Positions 1-9,183 of a stretch of 53,410 nt of DNA are shown here, piece after piece. Source of the DNA: Prolixibacteraceae bacterium (GTDB lineage Bacteria > Bacteroidota > Bacteroidia > Bacteroidales > Prolixibacteraceae); assembly GCA_025355875.1 (NCBI GenBank), contig JANXYV010000180.1, positions 1 to 53,410 on the forward strand, read 5' to 3'. Below the pieces are notes generated by a model that made no database searches, was not told the DNA's origin, and saw only the letters and a program-made list of their open reading frames with translations. Position numbers and translations under genes: made by a program. The stretch's first letter is position 1. The number at the start of each line of letters is the position of its first letter.

Positions 1-256
1 TAGTGGTTTTGTGAATAAACTGCTTTTTGATTTGTAACTAACTCAAATATAGCATTTTAAATTCAATTTTACCACTACTTATTAAATTCTAATTCCCGCT
101 TATATCAACTCTCAGATACGTGGGAAACTTTAGTAAAATAATAAATGTTGTTGCGACATTTATTTCAAATTTTTTAATAAAATTAGTATATTCACACCAT
201 CGATAAAAATATTACTTTTAAATCGATCTAACTAACAGAATTAATCCTATTCCCAG
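1..256. promoter_or_regulatory. Upstream region of the sigma factor gene
   Basis: This AT-rich stretch has no convincing gene. It holds a 9-bp inverted repeat (AATAAATGT at 140-148, ACATTTATT at 156-164, 7-nt loop) about 95 bases before the sigma-factor start. This could be an operator or the hairpin of a terminator for a gene to the left. No clear TAnnTTTG box was found. Confidence 0.3.
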
Positions 257-814
257 ATGAGGGTTAATGAGATCAAACCTATAGCAGATAAACTCATTTT
301 GGAGCATTTGAAGAGCTCCAATCAGGGTGTGTTCGAAATGGTATTTAAATATTACTATTCGGGTTTGGTGGTGTATGCCGATTTGATTCTCAAAAATATC
401 CCGCTTTCAGAAGATATTGTACAAACTGTTTTTATGAAATTGTGGGAAAACAGACAATCACTCGAAATCAGGTCTTTCCGGTCTTATCTTATTCAATGTG
501 TAAAAAATAGCTGTATCGACCATCTTCGCAATCAGCAGGTTAAGAGCAAATATAAAGTCCATAATGAAGATTTTCAACAGGTTGAGTTGCCTGAAGATCT
601 TTGGACAAAAAATGAGTTGGAAGAACTGATTCATCAGGTTATTGATAAACTTTCGCCCAGATGCCGCGAAATCTTTATCCTAAGCCGGGTAGATAACCTG
701 AAAATCGCTGAAATCGCTGAAAAACTCCAACTTTCCGGACGAACTGTCGAAACCCAGATCAGCAAAGCCTTAAAGATTTTCCGGGTTGAACTGGCCGAGT
801 ACCTTATCTTTTAG
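257..814 (+). CDS. ECF RNA polymerase sigma factor (FecI-like, Bacteroidetes type)
   Basis: This 185-residue protein is a sigma-70 family ECF factor that would direct RNA polymerase to a small set of promoters, probably those of the SusC/SusD genes downstream. Region 2 spans about residues 25-95 (SEDIVQTVFMKLWENR, then FRSYLIQCVKNSCIDHLRN). Region 4 spans about 118-178, with the DNA-binding helix-turn-helix in LKIAEIAEKLQLSGRTVETQ. Length is normal for the family. A FecR-type anti-sigma gene follows after 71 bases, the usual cell-surface signalling layout: an outer-membrane transducer signals to FecR, which frees the sigma factor. The cognate promoter sequence cannot be read here. Confidence 0.93.
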   Translation: MRVNEIKPIADKLILEHLKSSNQGVFEMVFKYYYSGLVVYADLILKNIPLSEDIVQTVFMKLWENRQSLEIRSFRSYLIQCVKNSCIDHLRNQQVKSKYKVHNEDFQQVELPEDLWTKNELEELIHQVIDKLSPRCREIFILSRVDNLKIAEIAEKLQLSGRTVETQISKALKIFRVELAEYLIF

Positions 815-885
815 TTTTTTCATTTTCCGAATACGTGTTCAGGGTCTTTCCTACGTCTATTCCTTATATTTTTGAACAGTTTTGA

Positions 886-1941
886 ATGGACAGTTTGGAC
901 ATTGATCAGCTTATTGTAAATGATTTTTCCGGTGAAATTACTTCTTCGGAACGGCAGTTGCTGGATGAATGGTTCAGCGAGAGCGTTGAAAATAAGCGCT
1001 ATTACAATGAACAGAAAAAGCTGGTTGAAATCTTTTCCCTCCATCAGAAGATGCAAAAAATTGACGAGCACAAAGCTTATCAGTCAGTATCTGCAAAACT
1101 GTATACCCGGAAAAAAATCAGTTGGATTACCTGGGTTGAGCGGGTTGCTGCTTTCTTATTGATCCCAGTGTTGATTTTTTCAGTAGTTAATCATATTTCA
1201 CAAACCAAGCACGAACACCAGTTTTCAGCGGTTTATAATACGGCAGAAACTCCTTTGGGCATGCGCTCAAGCCTGACTTTACCCGACGGAACCAAAGTGT
1301 GGCTGAATGCAGGGAGCAAACTCAGTTATCCGGTGTTGTTCGATGATAAAGTAAGGGAAGTAAAGCTGAGCGGGGAAGCCTATTTCGAAGTTAAGAAAGA
1401 TAAAAAATGGCCTTTCCTGGTCAATTCAGGAAATATGAATCTCGTCGTTTTGGGTACCACCTTTAATTGCAATGCCTATCCCGAAAATAATGAAATACAA
1501 ACGGTACTCGTTGAGGGTCAGGTTTCTGTTATGAACCAAAGTGCAACGGTTTTAGAGGAACTTCAGCCCGGAGAATTAGCTGTTTTCGCGAAAAATAGCC
1601 AGCAGATTACCAAGTCGAAAACTGATCTTCAGAAATATATTGCCTGGAAAAGTGGCAAGCTTATGTTTAGAGACGACCGGATGAATTTAGTGGTCGAAAA
1701 GTTACAACGGTGGTATAATATTGACATAGAAATAAAAGATAAGGAAATTTCTGATTATATTTACACTGCTACTTTTATCGACGAAAGTCTGGATCAGGTG
1801 CTAAAAATGCTAGCACTCTCAGCGCCAATTAGTTATACTATATCGGAGCGCACTAAGCAAGATGACGAAACCTTTGTCAAACAAACAGTAAAACTATTTA
1901 AAAAGAAAAAAATCAGCACAAACAAGCCCTTGTCTCAATGA
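886..1941 (+). CDS. FecR family anti-sigma factor
   Basis: This 351-residue inner-membrane protein is a FecR-type regulator that holds the preceding ECF sigma factor inactive until a signal arrives from the TonB-dependent transducer. The cytoplasmic N-terminal part (about 1-83) would bind sigma. One membrane segment lies near 85-103 (VERVAAFLLIPVLIFSVV). The periplasmic FecR domain is about 115-215 (LPDGTKVWLNAGSKLSYP, then GEAYFEVKKD), followed by a DUF4974-like C-terminal domain near 255-335, which in this family contacts the STN domain of the transducer. The C-terminus ends in a lysine-rich tail. Domain order and length are typical, and the next gene encodes an STN-bearing SusC protein. 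Confidence 0.92.
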   Translation: MDSLDIDQLIVNDFSGEITSSERQLLDEWFSESVENKRYYNEQKKLVEIFSLHQKMQKIDEHKAYQSVSAKLYTRKKISWITWVERVAAFLLIPVLIFSVVNHISQTKHEHQFSAVYNTAETPLGMRSSLTLPDGTKVWLNAGSKLSYPVLFDDKVREVKLSGEAYFEVKKDKKWPFLVNSGNMNLVVLGTTFNCNAYPENNEIQTVLVEGQVSVMNQSATVLEELQPGELAVFAKNSQQITKSKTDLQKYIAWKSGKLMFRDDRMNLVVEKLQRWYNIDIEIKDKEISDYIYTATFIDESLDQVLKMLALSAPISYTISERTKQDDETFVKQTVKLFKKKKISTNKPLSQ

Positions 1942-1952
1942 AAAAATGAAAA

Positions 1953-1981
1953 GAGAAGAAATGTTGCAACCATCTCTTCTC
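1953..1981 (+). other. Hairpin between fecR and susC
   Basis: A 7-bp stem (GAGAAGA at 1953-1959 with TCTTCTC at 1975-1981, 15-nt loop) starts 11 bases after the fecR stop and ends 50 bases before susC. There is no strong T-tract. It could attenuate read-through from the regulatory genes into susC, or be incidental. Confidence 0.3.
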
Positions 1982-2031
1982 CATTAATTAATAAATATTG
2001 CCAATTTATTAACCGTAATCAAATCAAAAGT

Positions 2032-5000
2032 ATGAAAAAAAATCTGTTCTTAAACAGAGTACGAGGCTACCTGGCCTTAGGCTCAAAGGTATTTATGGTT
2101 ATGAGATTAACATTTTATCTCTGCCTGATCTCTGTCATCCAGGCTGTTGCCGGAAATTCCTACTCTCAAAACACTACCTTAAGTTTTAAATTGAATGATG
2201 CGAAGGTTAAGGACGTGTTAAATGTGATTGAGGAAAAAAGTGAATTCTATTTCCTCTACAACAGTAAGCTCGTCGATGTTGACCGAAAGGTGGATATCAA
2301 TGTCGCCAATCAACAAATCGACAAAATCCTGAACAATTTGTTTGCAGGTTACAATGTGGGTTATACCGTGATGGATCGTCAGATTATCATTCAGCCTGTC
2401 AATGTTCCTGCGGAGGTCAATTCTGTGGCTGGCAAATCGGTTTCAGGAGTTGTAAAAGATGCTACGGGCAGTCCTCTTCCCGGCGTAACCGTTACGGTCA
2501 AAGGAACTACCCGCGGTACCCTCACCGGTATGAACGGTGATTATAAACTGGACCTTGGCGTAAACGACAAGATTCTGATTTACTCTTTTATTGGTATGAA
2601 ATCTCAGGAAGTTGCAGTCGGAGACCAAAGTACCATTAATATTACCCTGGTCGAAGATGTTGTGGGTGTCGACGAAGTAATAGTGGTTGGATATGGTGTC
2701 CAGAAGAAAGTAACTTCAACAGGTTCGGTGGTATCCACAAAAGGAGAAGATCTGTTGAAATCGCCTTCGACCAACATATCGAACAACCTGATTGGCCGTT
2801 TGCCTGGTCTGACTTCAGTTAGCCGAAGCGGTGAACCAGGAAACGATGGCGCTGTTTTGCGTATTCGTGGTTCGAATACCTTGGGCGACAATAGTCCGCT
2901 CGTGGTTGTCGACGGAGTTGCAAACCGCGGGATGGAACGTATCAATCCAAGCGAAATTGAAAGTATTACCATTTTGAAAGATGCTTCTGCTGCCATTTAT
3001 GGCTCGCAGGCTGCCAACGGGGTAATCCTGATTACCACCAAGCGTGGTACAATTGGAAAACCAAAAGTGACCATCAGCATGAATGCCGGAGTTTCTCAAC
3101 CTACCCGCATTCCTAAAATGGCCGATGCTGCTCAGTATGCCACGATGATGAATGAAATCAATTATTACGCAAACCCTTCGGGAGGTCGTAACCAGAAATA
3201 TACTGCGCAAGATATTCAGCAATTCGGCGATGGATCTGATCCATGGGGCCACCCAAATACCGACTGGTTTGGCGAAGTATTCAAAACCTGGACGGGCCAG
3301 AATCAACAAAATGTTTCCCTTTCGGGAGGAACCGAAAATATGAAATATTTCCTTTCAGTGGGCGCCCAGTATGTTGACGGGATTTACAAAAACAGTGCTA
3401 CCAATTACAAGCAATACGATTTCCGTACCAACATCGACGGGAAAGTCAATAAATACATTGATGTGGCCTTCGACGTTGCAGGAAGGGAAGAGCTCCGGAA
3501 CTACCCAACCGTTTCGGTCGACAATACCTTCCGTATGCTGATGCGTGGAAAGCCAAATATGCCGGGCTATTGGCCGAACGGCGATCCCGGACCAGATATT
3601 GAATACGGTTTTAACCCGGTAGTGACATCTACTTCGGCTACCGGATATGATTTGGGAAAAACCTATGTTCTGGAAACCAACTTACGGGCAAATATTAAAA
3701 TTCCGTGGGTAGAAGGCTTAACAGTTACGATGAACGGCTCGTTTGATAAAAACATCCTGTTCCATAAAAAATGGGAGACCCCCTGGTATTTGTACACCTG
3801 GGATGGAAATCCTGATCATATAACCACCAAGGGAAAACGTGGGTTGGATGCTCCTCAGCTATCCGAAGATATGTCGGACGGACAGAAGCTGTCAGGGAAC
3901 ATTTATGCTGCCTACGATAAAACCATTGCCGATATTCATAATATTAAAGTGATGGCTGGTTTGGAACGCAGGAGTAGCAATACCGATTTATTCAACGCAT
4001 TCCGTAAAAACTATGTTTCAAGCGCAGTGGATCAATTGTTTGCCGGTGCATCCGACCAATACATGTCGAACAGCGGTTCTGCCAATCAGAGCGCGTATAT
4101 GAGTTACTTTGGTCGTGTAAATTACGACCTGAGCAAAAAGTACATGGCTGAGTTTGTTTGGAGGTATGACGGTTCGTATATGTTCCCGAAGGACAAACGT
4201 TTCGGTTTCTTCCCCGGAATTTCTCTCGGATGGCGTATGTCGGACGAAAACTTCTGGAAAGACAATATTGCCTTCATCAACGATTTCAAACTTCGCGGAT
4301 CGTGGGGACAAACCGGTAACGACCGTATTGCTGAATATCAGTACCTGGCTACCTATGGTTTCCAAACAGGCAAATCGTATGTTTTTGGTGGTTCAGATTC
4401 CAAACTGCTGCTCGAAACAAAAATTCCTAACCCAGCTGTAACCTGGGAGGTTGCCAATCAGGCCAATATTGGATTTGATGCGCTTTTCATGGGAAGTAAA
4501 TTCTCATTAAGCGCCGACTATTTCAACAATATCCGGTCGCAGATCCTTATCCAAAGGAATGCCTCCATTCCAAATTCAACCGGTTTAACTTTGCCTCCTG
4601 AAAATATCGGTAAAGTTCAAAACAGTGGTTTTGAAGGTGCTTTGGGTTATCACGGTGATGCAGGTGATTTTCATTATGACCTTGGAATCAATGGATCTTA
4701 TTCAAACAATAAAATTGTATTTTGGGACGAAACTCCGGGAGTACCTGACTATCAGCAATCAACTGGCAGACCGATGGGTTCAGCCTTGTATTACCAGGCT
4801 ATAGGAATTTATAAAGATCAGGCACAGATTGATGCAACTCCGCATTGGGCCGGAGCTCAACCCGGTGATGTTATTTTTAAGGATGTCAACGGCGACAAAG
4901 TCATCAATGGATTGGACCGCGTGATGAATGACAAAACCAATTTGCCAAAATTTATTGGTGGTTTGACGGCCACTCTACGGTATAAGGATTTCGATCTGAG

Positions 5001-5403
5001 TTTGCTTTTTCAGGGAGCTACCGGCGCTGTACAATATGTCAGGGCTGAATCTGGTGAAATCGGGAACTATTATAAACTCTATGCAGACAATCGCTGGACT
5101 CCTGAAAATACCAATTCGGCCTATCCAAGGGCATGGAACCGCGACCAGGAATACTGGGGAAGCCAGAACAATACATTCTGGCTGCAGAACATGAATTACC
5201 TCCGTCTGAAAAATTTCGAAGTTGGGTATAATTTACCTGCAGCAATAGATAAAAAATTGGGTATAGGAACCCTACGGGTTTATGTGAACGGGCAAAACCT
5301 GTTTACTTTCAGCAAAGAGAAGTTGATTGATCCTGAACAGACAACTGGACAGGCCTATCCACTTCAAAGAGTTGTTAACGGCGGTATAACATTAACATTC
5401 TAA
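2032..5403 (+). CDS. SusC/RagA TonB-linked outer membrane transporter with STN domain
   Basis: This 1123-residue TonB-dependent porin would import a nutrient bound by its SusD partner. A signal peptide (hydrophobic stretch near 24-42, ending NSYSQ) is followed by an STN domain (about 48-122; LSFKLNDAKVKDVLNVIEEK), the signalling module that talks to FecR. Then come a carboxypeptidase-regulatory-like domain (about 134-215), the EVIVVGYG segment near 217, a plug (about 225-335) and a large beta-barrel ending in the aromatic sequence GGITLTF. The SusD gene begins 12 bases after the stop. The STN domain plus upstream sigma/anti-sigma genes point to substrate-induced expression. The substrate is unknown: no glycoside hydrolase, peptidase or sulfatase lies next to it. 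Confidence 0.96.
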   Translation: MKKNLFLNRVRGYLALGSKVFMVMRLTFYLCLISVIQAVAGNSYSQNTTLSFKLNDAKVKDVLNVIEEKSEFYFLYNSKLVDVDRKVDINVANQQIDKILNNLFAGYNVGYTVMDRQIIIQPVNVPAEVNSVAGKSVSGVVKDATGSPLPGVTVTVKGTTRGTLTGMNGDYKLDLGVNDKILIYSFIGMKSQEVAVGDQSTINITLVEDVVGVDEVIVVGYGVQKKVTSTGSVVSTKGEDLLKSPSTNISNNLIGRLPGLTSVSRSGEPGNDGAVLRIRGSNTLGDNSPLVVVDGVANRGMERINPSEIESITILKDASAAIYGSQAANGVILITTKRGTIGKPKVTISMNAGVSQPTRIPKMADAAQYATMMNEINYYANPSGGRNQKYTAQDIQQFGDGSDPWGHPNTDWFGEVFKTWTGQNQQNVSLSGGTENMKYFLSVGAQYVDGIYKNSATNYKQYDFRTNIDGKVNKYIDVAFDVAGREELRNYPTVSVDNTFRMLMRGKPNMPGYWPNGDPGPDIEYGFNPVVTSTSATGYDLGKTYVLETNLRANIKIPWVEGLTVTMNGSFDKNILFHKKWETPWYLYTWDGNPDHITTKGKRGLDAPQLSEDMSDGQKLSGNIYAAYDKTIADIHNIKVMAGLERRSSNTDLFNAFRKNYVSSAVDQLFAGASDQYMSNSGSANQSAYMSYFGRVNYDLSKKYMAEFVWRYDGSYMFPKDKRFGFFPGISLGWRMSDENFWKDNIAFINDFKLRGSWGQTGNDRIAEYQYLATYGFQTGKSYVFGGSDSKLLLETKIPNPAVTWEVANQANIGFDALFMGSKFSLSADYFNNIRSQILIQRNASIPNSTGLTLPPENIGKVQNSGFEGALGYHGDAGDFHYDLGINGSYSNNKIVFWDETPGVPDYQQSTGRPMGSALYYQAIGIYKDQAQIDATPHWAGAQPGDVIFKDVNGDKVINGLDRVMNDKTNLPKFIGGLTATLRYKDFDLSLLFQGATGAVQYVRAESGEIGNYYKLYADNRWTPENTNSAYPRAWNRDQEYWGSQNNTFWLQNMNYLRLKNFEVGYNLPAAIDKKLGIGTLRVYVNGQNLFTFSKEKLIDPEQTTGQAYPLQRVVNGGITLTF

Positions 5404-5415
5404 ACAGTTATAACA

Positions 5416-7269
5416 ATGAAAAAGATACTTAATATATTGATGATTGGTTTAATCGTCGCAAATCTATTCTCCTGTACCAAAAAGGATGAATTCTTGAGCT
5501 TACAGCCCCTGGGAGAATATTCTGAAGATGCAGTATGGGGCGATCCGGCCCTTGTAGAGACTTTTGTGAACAGCATGTACCGGAATGCCCTGGGCTTCCC
5601 GTTCGCGATCGAACGTCTCTCGGATTATTCAGACGAATCTCATTTCACACCCGACTGGGATGTGACCAACTTTAACAAAAGTTTGATGACTTCAGATGGT
5701 TTACAGGGTTGGGGTACCGATTGGGGCAATGGAGACCCGACTGCAAATACTTTGCATTACAGGTGGGATCCGCTGTATGCCAATGCCCGTCGCGCCAACA
5801 TTTTCTTCTCGAGAATTAGTAAGGTTCCCGGCGACAAAGCTGTGATTGATAACTTGAAAGGACAGGCTTATTTTATGCGTGCCTGGACTTACTTCTATCT
5901 GACCAACCTCTATGGCGGTGTTCCGATTATTACCAAAGTTTACGGATTGAACGACACTTATAATGTTCCCCGTAATACCTACGATGAATGTATGAAGTTC
6001 ATCATTGGACAGGTCGATTCTGCGGCCATGTTTTTAACCACGTATCCAACCGACGGTCATGTTTCACATGGGGCAGCCCTGGCCCTCAAAGCCCGGGTAT
6101 TGCTGTATGCTGCCAGCGATCTGCACAATTCGGCAAAAAACAGCGTGGTAACCAGTGGATTTTCGAAACCTGACTTGCTGGGTTATACCAGTGGTGATGC
6201 TGCTGCCCGATGGACTGCCGCCAAAAATGCCGCCAAAGCAGTCATTGACCTCGGTAAATACAGCTTGTACAAAGCCACTCCGGCAGCAGGCGATACAGTT
6301 GCCCAGAACTTCGTTGAATTGTTTACTTCGAAAGGAACGACCGAAGACATCCTGTTGGAAAACTGGACTCCAAAAACGGATGAAAGTTGGTCAGGATACA
6401 ATCCTGCTTTGTATTGCGGACCGAATGGTTATCACAACTGGGGAAACAACTGTCCGTTGGGCGAACTGGTTGATGAATATGAAATGAAAGATGGAACTGC
6501 CTTTGACTGGAACAATGCGGCTCAAAAGACTAATCCATATGTAAAACGTGAAGCGCGTTTCTATGCAACCGTTCTGTATGAAGGCGTACAATGGAGAAAA
6601 CGTCCGGCAGATGTGTTAACAATGGATCCATTGAGCAAGATTCAGGTTGGCCACGTTTACGATAAGGCAGGCAATATGATTAAACCTGGTTTGGATACCC
6701 GCGAAGGTCCGATTGAAAACTGGAATGGTGGAAAAACCGGATACTATGTTCGGAAATGGGTTGATCCTACAATCGATCCTCAGTATGTAAAACAGGACGT
6801 TCCGTTTAAACACATCCGTTATGGAGAAATCCTGATGAATTATGCAGAAGCCTGTATTGAGACGGGAGATAATGCGGAAGCAATCAAATACATCAATATG
6901 ATTCGCACCCGTGCAGGGCAGCCTGCTCTATCGGCTTCATTGTCTGGTGATGCATTAAAACAGGCCTACCGTCACGAACGTCGTATCGAATTTGCATACG
7001 AAGACCAACGTTTCTGGGATGTTCGCCGCTGGCTTGTTGGTGAGCTTGCTTACCATCAAACTCATGGCGTCGATGTTCGCTATATAACCGATCAAGCTGC
7101 TGTTGACAGCTACCGGAAAGCAGATGGTACTACCTATGGAGCTCCTATTTTCACCAAACAGGAAGTTGGTGGCGATGCCAGGGCCTTTGATAAGAAAATA
7201 TATTTCTTCCCGATTATGCGTACTGAAATGAACAAGAATGATCAATTGGTTCAGAATCCCGGATACTAA
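5416..7269 (+). CDS. SusD/RagB family nutrient-binding outer membrane lipoprotein
   Basis: This 617-residue lipoprotein is the surface lid that captures substrate for the preceding SusC porin. The lipobox gives Cys20 (LIVANLFSC). TPR-like helices follow (for example GQAYFMRAWTYFYLTNLYGG near 150, typical of SusD). The C-terminal SusD signature HERRIEFAYEDQRFWDVRRW lies near 520-540, and the protein ends in a short motif close to QLVQNPGY. It is co-transcribed with susC (12-base gap) and the unit ends at a strong terminator. At this length it belongs with the larger SusD proteins. Ligand unknown. Confidence 0.96.
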   Translation: MKKILNILMIGLIVANLFSCTKKDEFLSLQPLGEYSEDAVWGDPALVETFVNSMYRNALGFPFAIERLSDYSDESHFTPDWDVTNFNKSLMTSDGLQGWGTDWGNGDPTANTLHYRWDPLYANARRANIFFSRISKVPGDKAVIDNLKGQAYFMRAWTYFYLTNLYGGVPIITKVYGLNDTYNVPRNTYDECMKFIIGQVDSAAMFLTTYPTDGHVSHGAALALKARVLLYAASDLHNSAKNSVVTSGFSKPDLLGYTSGDAAARWTAAKNAAKAVIDLGKYSLYKATPAAGDTVAQNFVELFTSKGTTEDILLENWTPKTDESWSGYNPALYCGPNGYHNWGNNCPLGELVDEYEMKDGTAFDWNNAAQKTNPYVKREARFYATVLYEGVQWRKRPADVLTMDPLSKIQVGHVYDKAGNMIKPGLDTREGPIENWNGGKTGYYVRKWVDPTIDPQYVKQDVPFKHIRYGEILMNYAEACIETGDNAEAIKYINMIRTRAGQPALSASLSGDALKQAYRHERRIEFAYEDQRFWDVRRWLVGELAYHQTHGVDVRYITDQAAVDSYRKADGTTYGAPIFTKQEVGGDARAFDKKIYFFPIMRTEMNKNDQLVQNPGY

Positions 7270-7294
7270 TCAATCAATTCTATACTAAATGCTT

Positions 7295-7327
7295 AAACGG
7301 CTGCTCCTTCGGGGCAGCCGTTTTTTT
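7295..7327 (+). terminator. Intrinsic terminator of the SusC/SusD unit
   Basis: A perfect 10-bp stem (AAACGGCTGC at 7295-7304 with GCAGCCGTTT at 7314-7323) is followed by a T-run. It starts 26 bases after the susD stop. Confidence 0.92.
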
Positions 7328-7630
7328 CAGCAATAGACTTTCAATGCCATCATCCTGAACCCAGATTGCCACATCATTTTCGGAGATGGGACTTTTCTTT
7401 CCTGATTACCGAACAGATGGTTTTGGCTCAAAATTCATTTCATATCCAAACTATTTCAGGAAATTCCCTTACGATTTATATTATTCCGGATTTTTTTGAT
7501 TACAAATTTTTTATTTGTATTATCGCAAAACCTAAATCTGGTTGAAGGGAAAATCGAAAATTCTCTGAAATATACTTCAACGGATCATCGGACAAAAAAA
7601 GTGAATGTTAAATCAACTTAGAAACAACTT
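7328..7630. other. Intergenic region upstream of the lyase gene
   Basis: There is no supported gene in this 300-base AT-rich stretch. It contains a 7-bp inverted repeat (TACAAAT at 7501-7507, ATTTGTA at 7513-7519). No perfect TAnnTTTG box was recognised. A 12-codon open frame at 7605-7643 with one Trp codon overlaps the lyase start but is not supported as a leader peptide. Confidence 0.4.
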
Positions 7631-9097
7631 ATGGCGAATGTAGAAAAATTGAAAACTGTAAAGTTTTACAGTGGCGAGGCCACTCCTCTCGAAATGCACA
7701 AAGTGCGTGTAGTTCAAAAACTGAACCTTTTGCCCATCGAAGAACGAAAGGATTCGATTTTTGGCGCCGGGTTCAATACCTTCCTTCTTCAGAACAGGGA
7801 CGTTTTTCTGGATATGTTGACTGACTCTGGAACCAATGCCATGAGCGACAACCAGATTGCCGCCATGAGTTTGGCCGATGATTCGTATGCCGGATCAGCC
7901 AGTTACACCAAGCTCGAAAAAGCGATTCTGGAAGTGTTCAATCAAAAATATTTTCTTCCGGTTCACCAGGGCCGTGCAGCAGAACACATCATCGCCAAAA
8001 CCTTTTGCAAACCGGGAACTGTTGTTCCGATGAATTATCATTTTACCACCACCAAAGCCCACATCGAAATGATGGGAAGCGCCGTGGAGGAAATTTATAC
8101 CGAAGAGGCACTGAAGATCAAAAGCGATTTCCCGTTTAAAGGGAATATGGACATTGCCAAACTGAACCAGGTGATCGAAAAATGGGGAGCCGAAAACGTG
8201 GCCTACATTCGTTTCGAGGCCGGAACCAACCTGATTGGTGGCCAGCCATTCTCGATGGCCAACCTGCGCGAAGTTTCGGCCATTGCCAAATCGCATAATA
8301 TCATGGTGTTGATGGATACCAGTTTGATTAACGAAAACCTGTATTTCATCAAGATCCGTGAAGAAGGTTATCAGGACAAACCCCTGAAAGAAATTATGCA
8401 CGAAATGTTGAGCTATACCGATTTCTCCTACTTTTCAGGACGAAAGGTGAGCTGTACGCGTGGAGGCGGTATTTGCACCAACAACCACGATATCTATATG
8501 AAAATGCGCGATTGGGTGCCACTTTACGAAGGATTTCTTACCTACGGCGGGATGAGCGTCCGCGAAATTGAAGCCATGGCTGTCGGATTGATCGAAACGC
8601 TTGACTTTAACGTGATCAGTCATTCGCCAACATTCATCAAATACCTGGTCGAAGCGCTTGACAAAAAAGGGGTTCCGGTAATTACACCTGCCGGAGGATT
8701 AGGCTGCCATTTGGACGCCAAAGCATTTTTGTCGCACGTTCCGCAGGGCCAGTATCCAGCCGGAGCTTTGGCTGCAGCTTTGTATATTTGTTCAGGGATT
8801 CGCGGCATGGAACGTGGTACAATCTCCAGTGTTCGCGATGCCAATGGCGACGACGTGCTGGCTGATGTAGAATTACTCCGTTTGGCTTTTCCTCGCCGGG
8901 TTTTTACCTTATCACAGGTCAAATACGCCGAAGACCGTATCCAATGGCTGTTCGACAACCGCAACCTGGTTGGCGGATTGGAATGGACTGAAGAACCGCC
9001 AGTACTGCGTTTCTTTGTGGGCAAACTGAAACCAATCGGCGACTGGGTGGATAAACTCGTAGCCAAATTCCGTCAGGATTTTGGAGATAGTTTGTAA
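7631..9097 (+). CDS. Tyrosine phenol-lyase/tryptophanase-family PLP beta-eliminating lyase, divergent
   Basis: This 488-residue fold-type I PLP enzyme resembles tyrosine phenol-lyase (TPL) more than tryptophanase: AGFNTFLL, LTDSGTNAMSD and FTTT match TPL, as does the GIRGMERG segment (Arg395) that supplies the phenol-binding Arg381 in TPL. The predicted Schiff-base lysine is Lys272 (SGRK), the PLP-N1 aspartate Asp229, the cofactor asparagine Asn200 and the carboxylate-binding arginines PRR at 421-423. Oddities: the arginine three residues after the PLP aspartate, conserved in both TPL and tryptophanase, is Leu232, and the lysine is followed by Val instead of Asp. The reaction would be beta-elimination of an aromatic amino acid to pyruvate, ammonia and a phenol or indole, but the substrate is uncertain. 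It stands alone, ending in a strong terminator. Confidence 0.85.
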   Translation: MANVEKLKTVKFYSGEATPLEMHKVRVVQKLNLLPIEERKDSIFGAGFNTFLLQNRDVFLDMLTDSGTNAMSDNQIAAMSLADDSYAGSASYTKLEKAILEVFNQKYFLPVHQGRAAEHIIAKTFCKPGTVVPMNYHFTTTKAHIEMMGSAVEEIYTEEALKIKSDFPFKGNMDIAKLNQVIEKWGAENVAYIRFEAGTNLIGGQPFSMANLREVSAIAKSHNIMVLMDTSLINENLYFIKIREEGYQDKPLKEIMHEMLSYTDFSYFSGRKVSCTRGGGICTNNHDIYMKMRDWVPLYEGFLTYGGMSVREIEAMAVGLIETLDFNVISHSPTFIKYLVEALDKKGVPVITPAGGLGCHLDAKAFLSHVPQGQYPAGALAAALYICSGIRGMERGTISSVRDANGDDVLADVELLRLAFPRRVFTLSQVKYAEDRIQWLFDNRNLVGGLEWTEEPPVLRFFVGKLKPIGDWVDKLVAKFRQDFGDSL

Positions 9098-9140
9098 TTA
9101 TTTGGTAACTAAGTCATTAGACGACTTTCTCTAAATATTT

Positions 9141-9177
9141 TCGCCCTGCAAGTTGGTGCTTGCAGGGCGATTTTTTT
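9141..9177 (+). terminator. Intrinsic terminator of the lyase gene
   Basis: A 12-bp perfect stem (TCGCCCTGCAAG at 9141-9152, CTTGCAGGGCGA at 9159-9170, 6-nt loop) runs into seven T residues. Confidence 0.93.
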
Positions 9178-9183
9178 AATACC

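Noticed and set aside
820-1071. Minus-strand frame with a hydrophobic segment over fecR
   Set aside because: It is antisense to a clear FecR gene, with no promoter or family match.
7605-7643. TnaC-like leader peptide with one Trp codon upstream of the lyase
   Set aside because: The 12-codon frame overlaps the lyase start by 13 bases, has no TnaC-like sequence around the Trp and no terminator between. One Trp codon is expected by chance.
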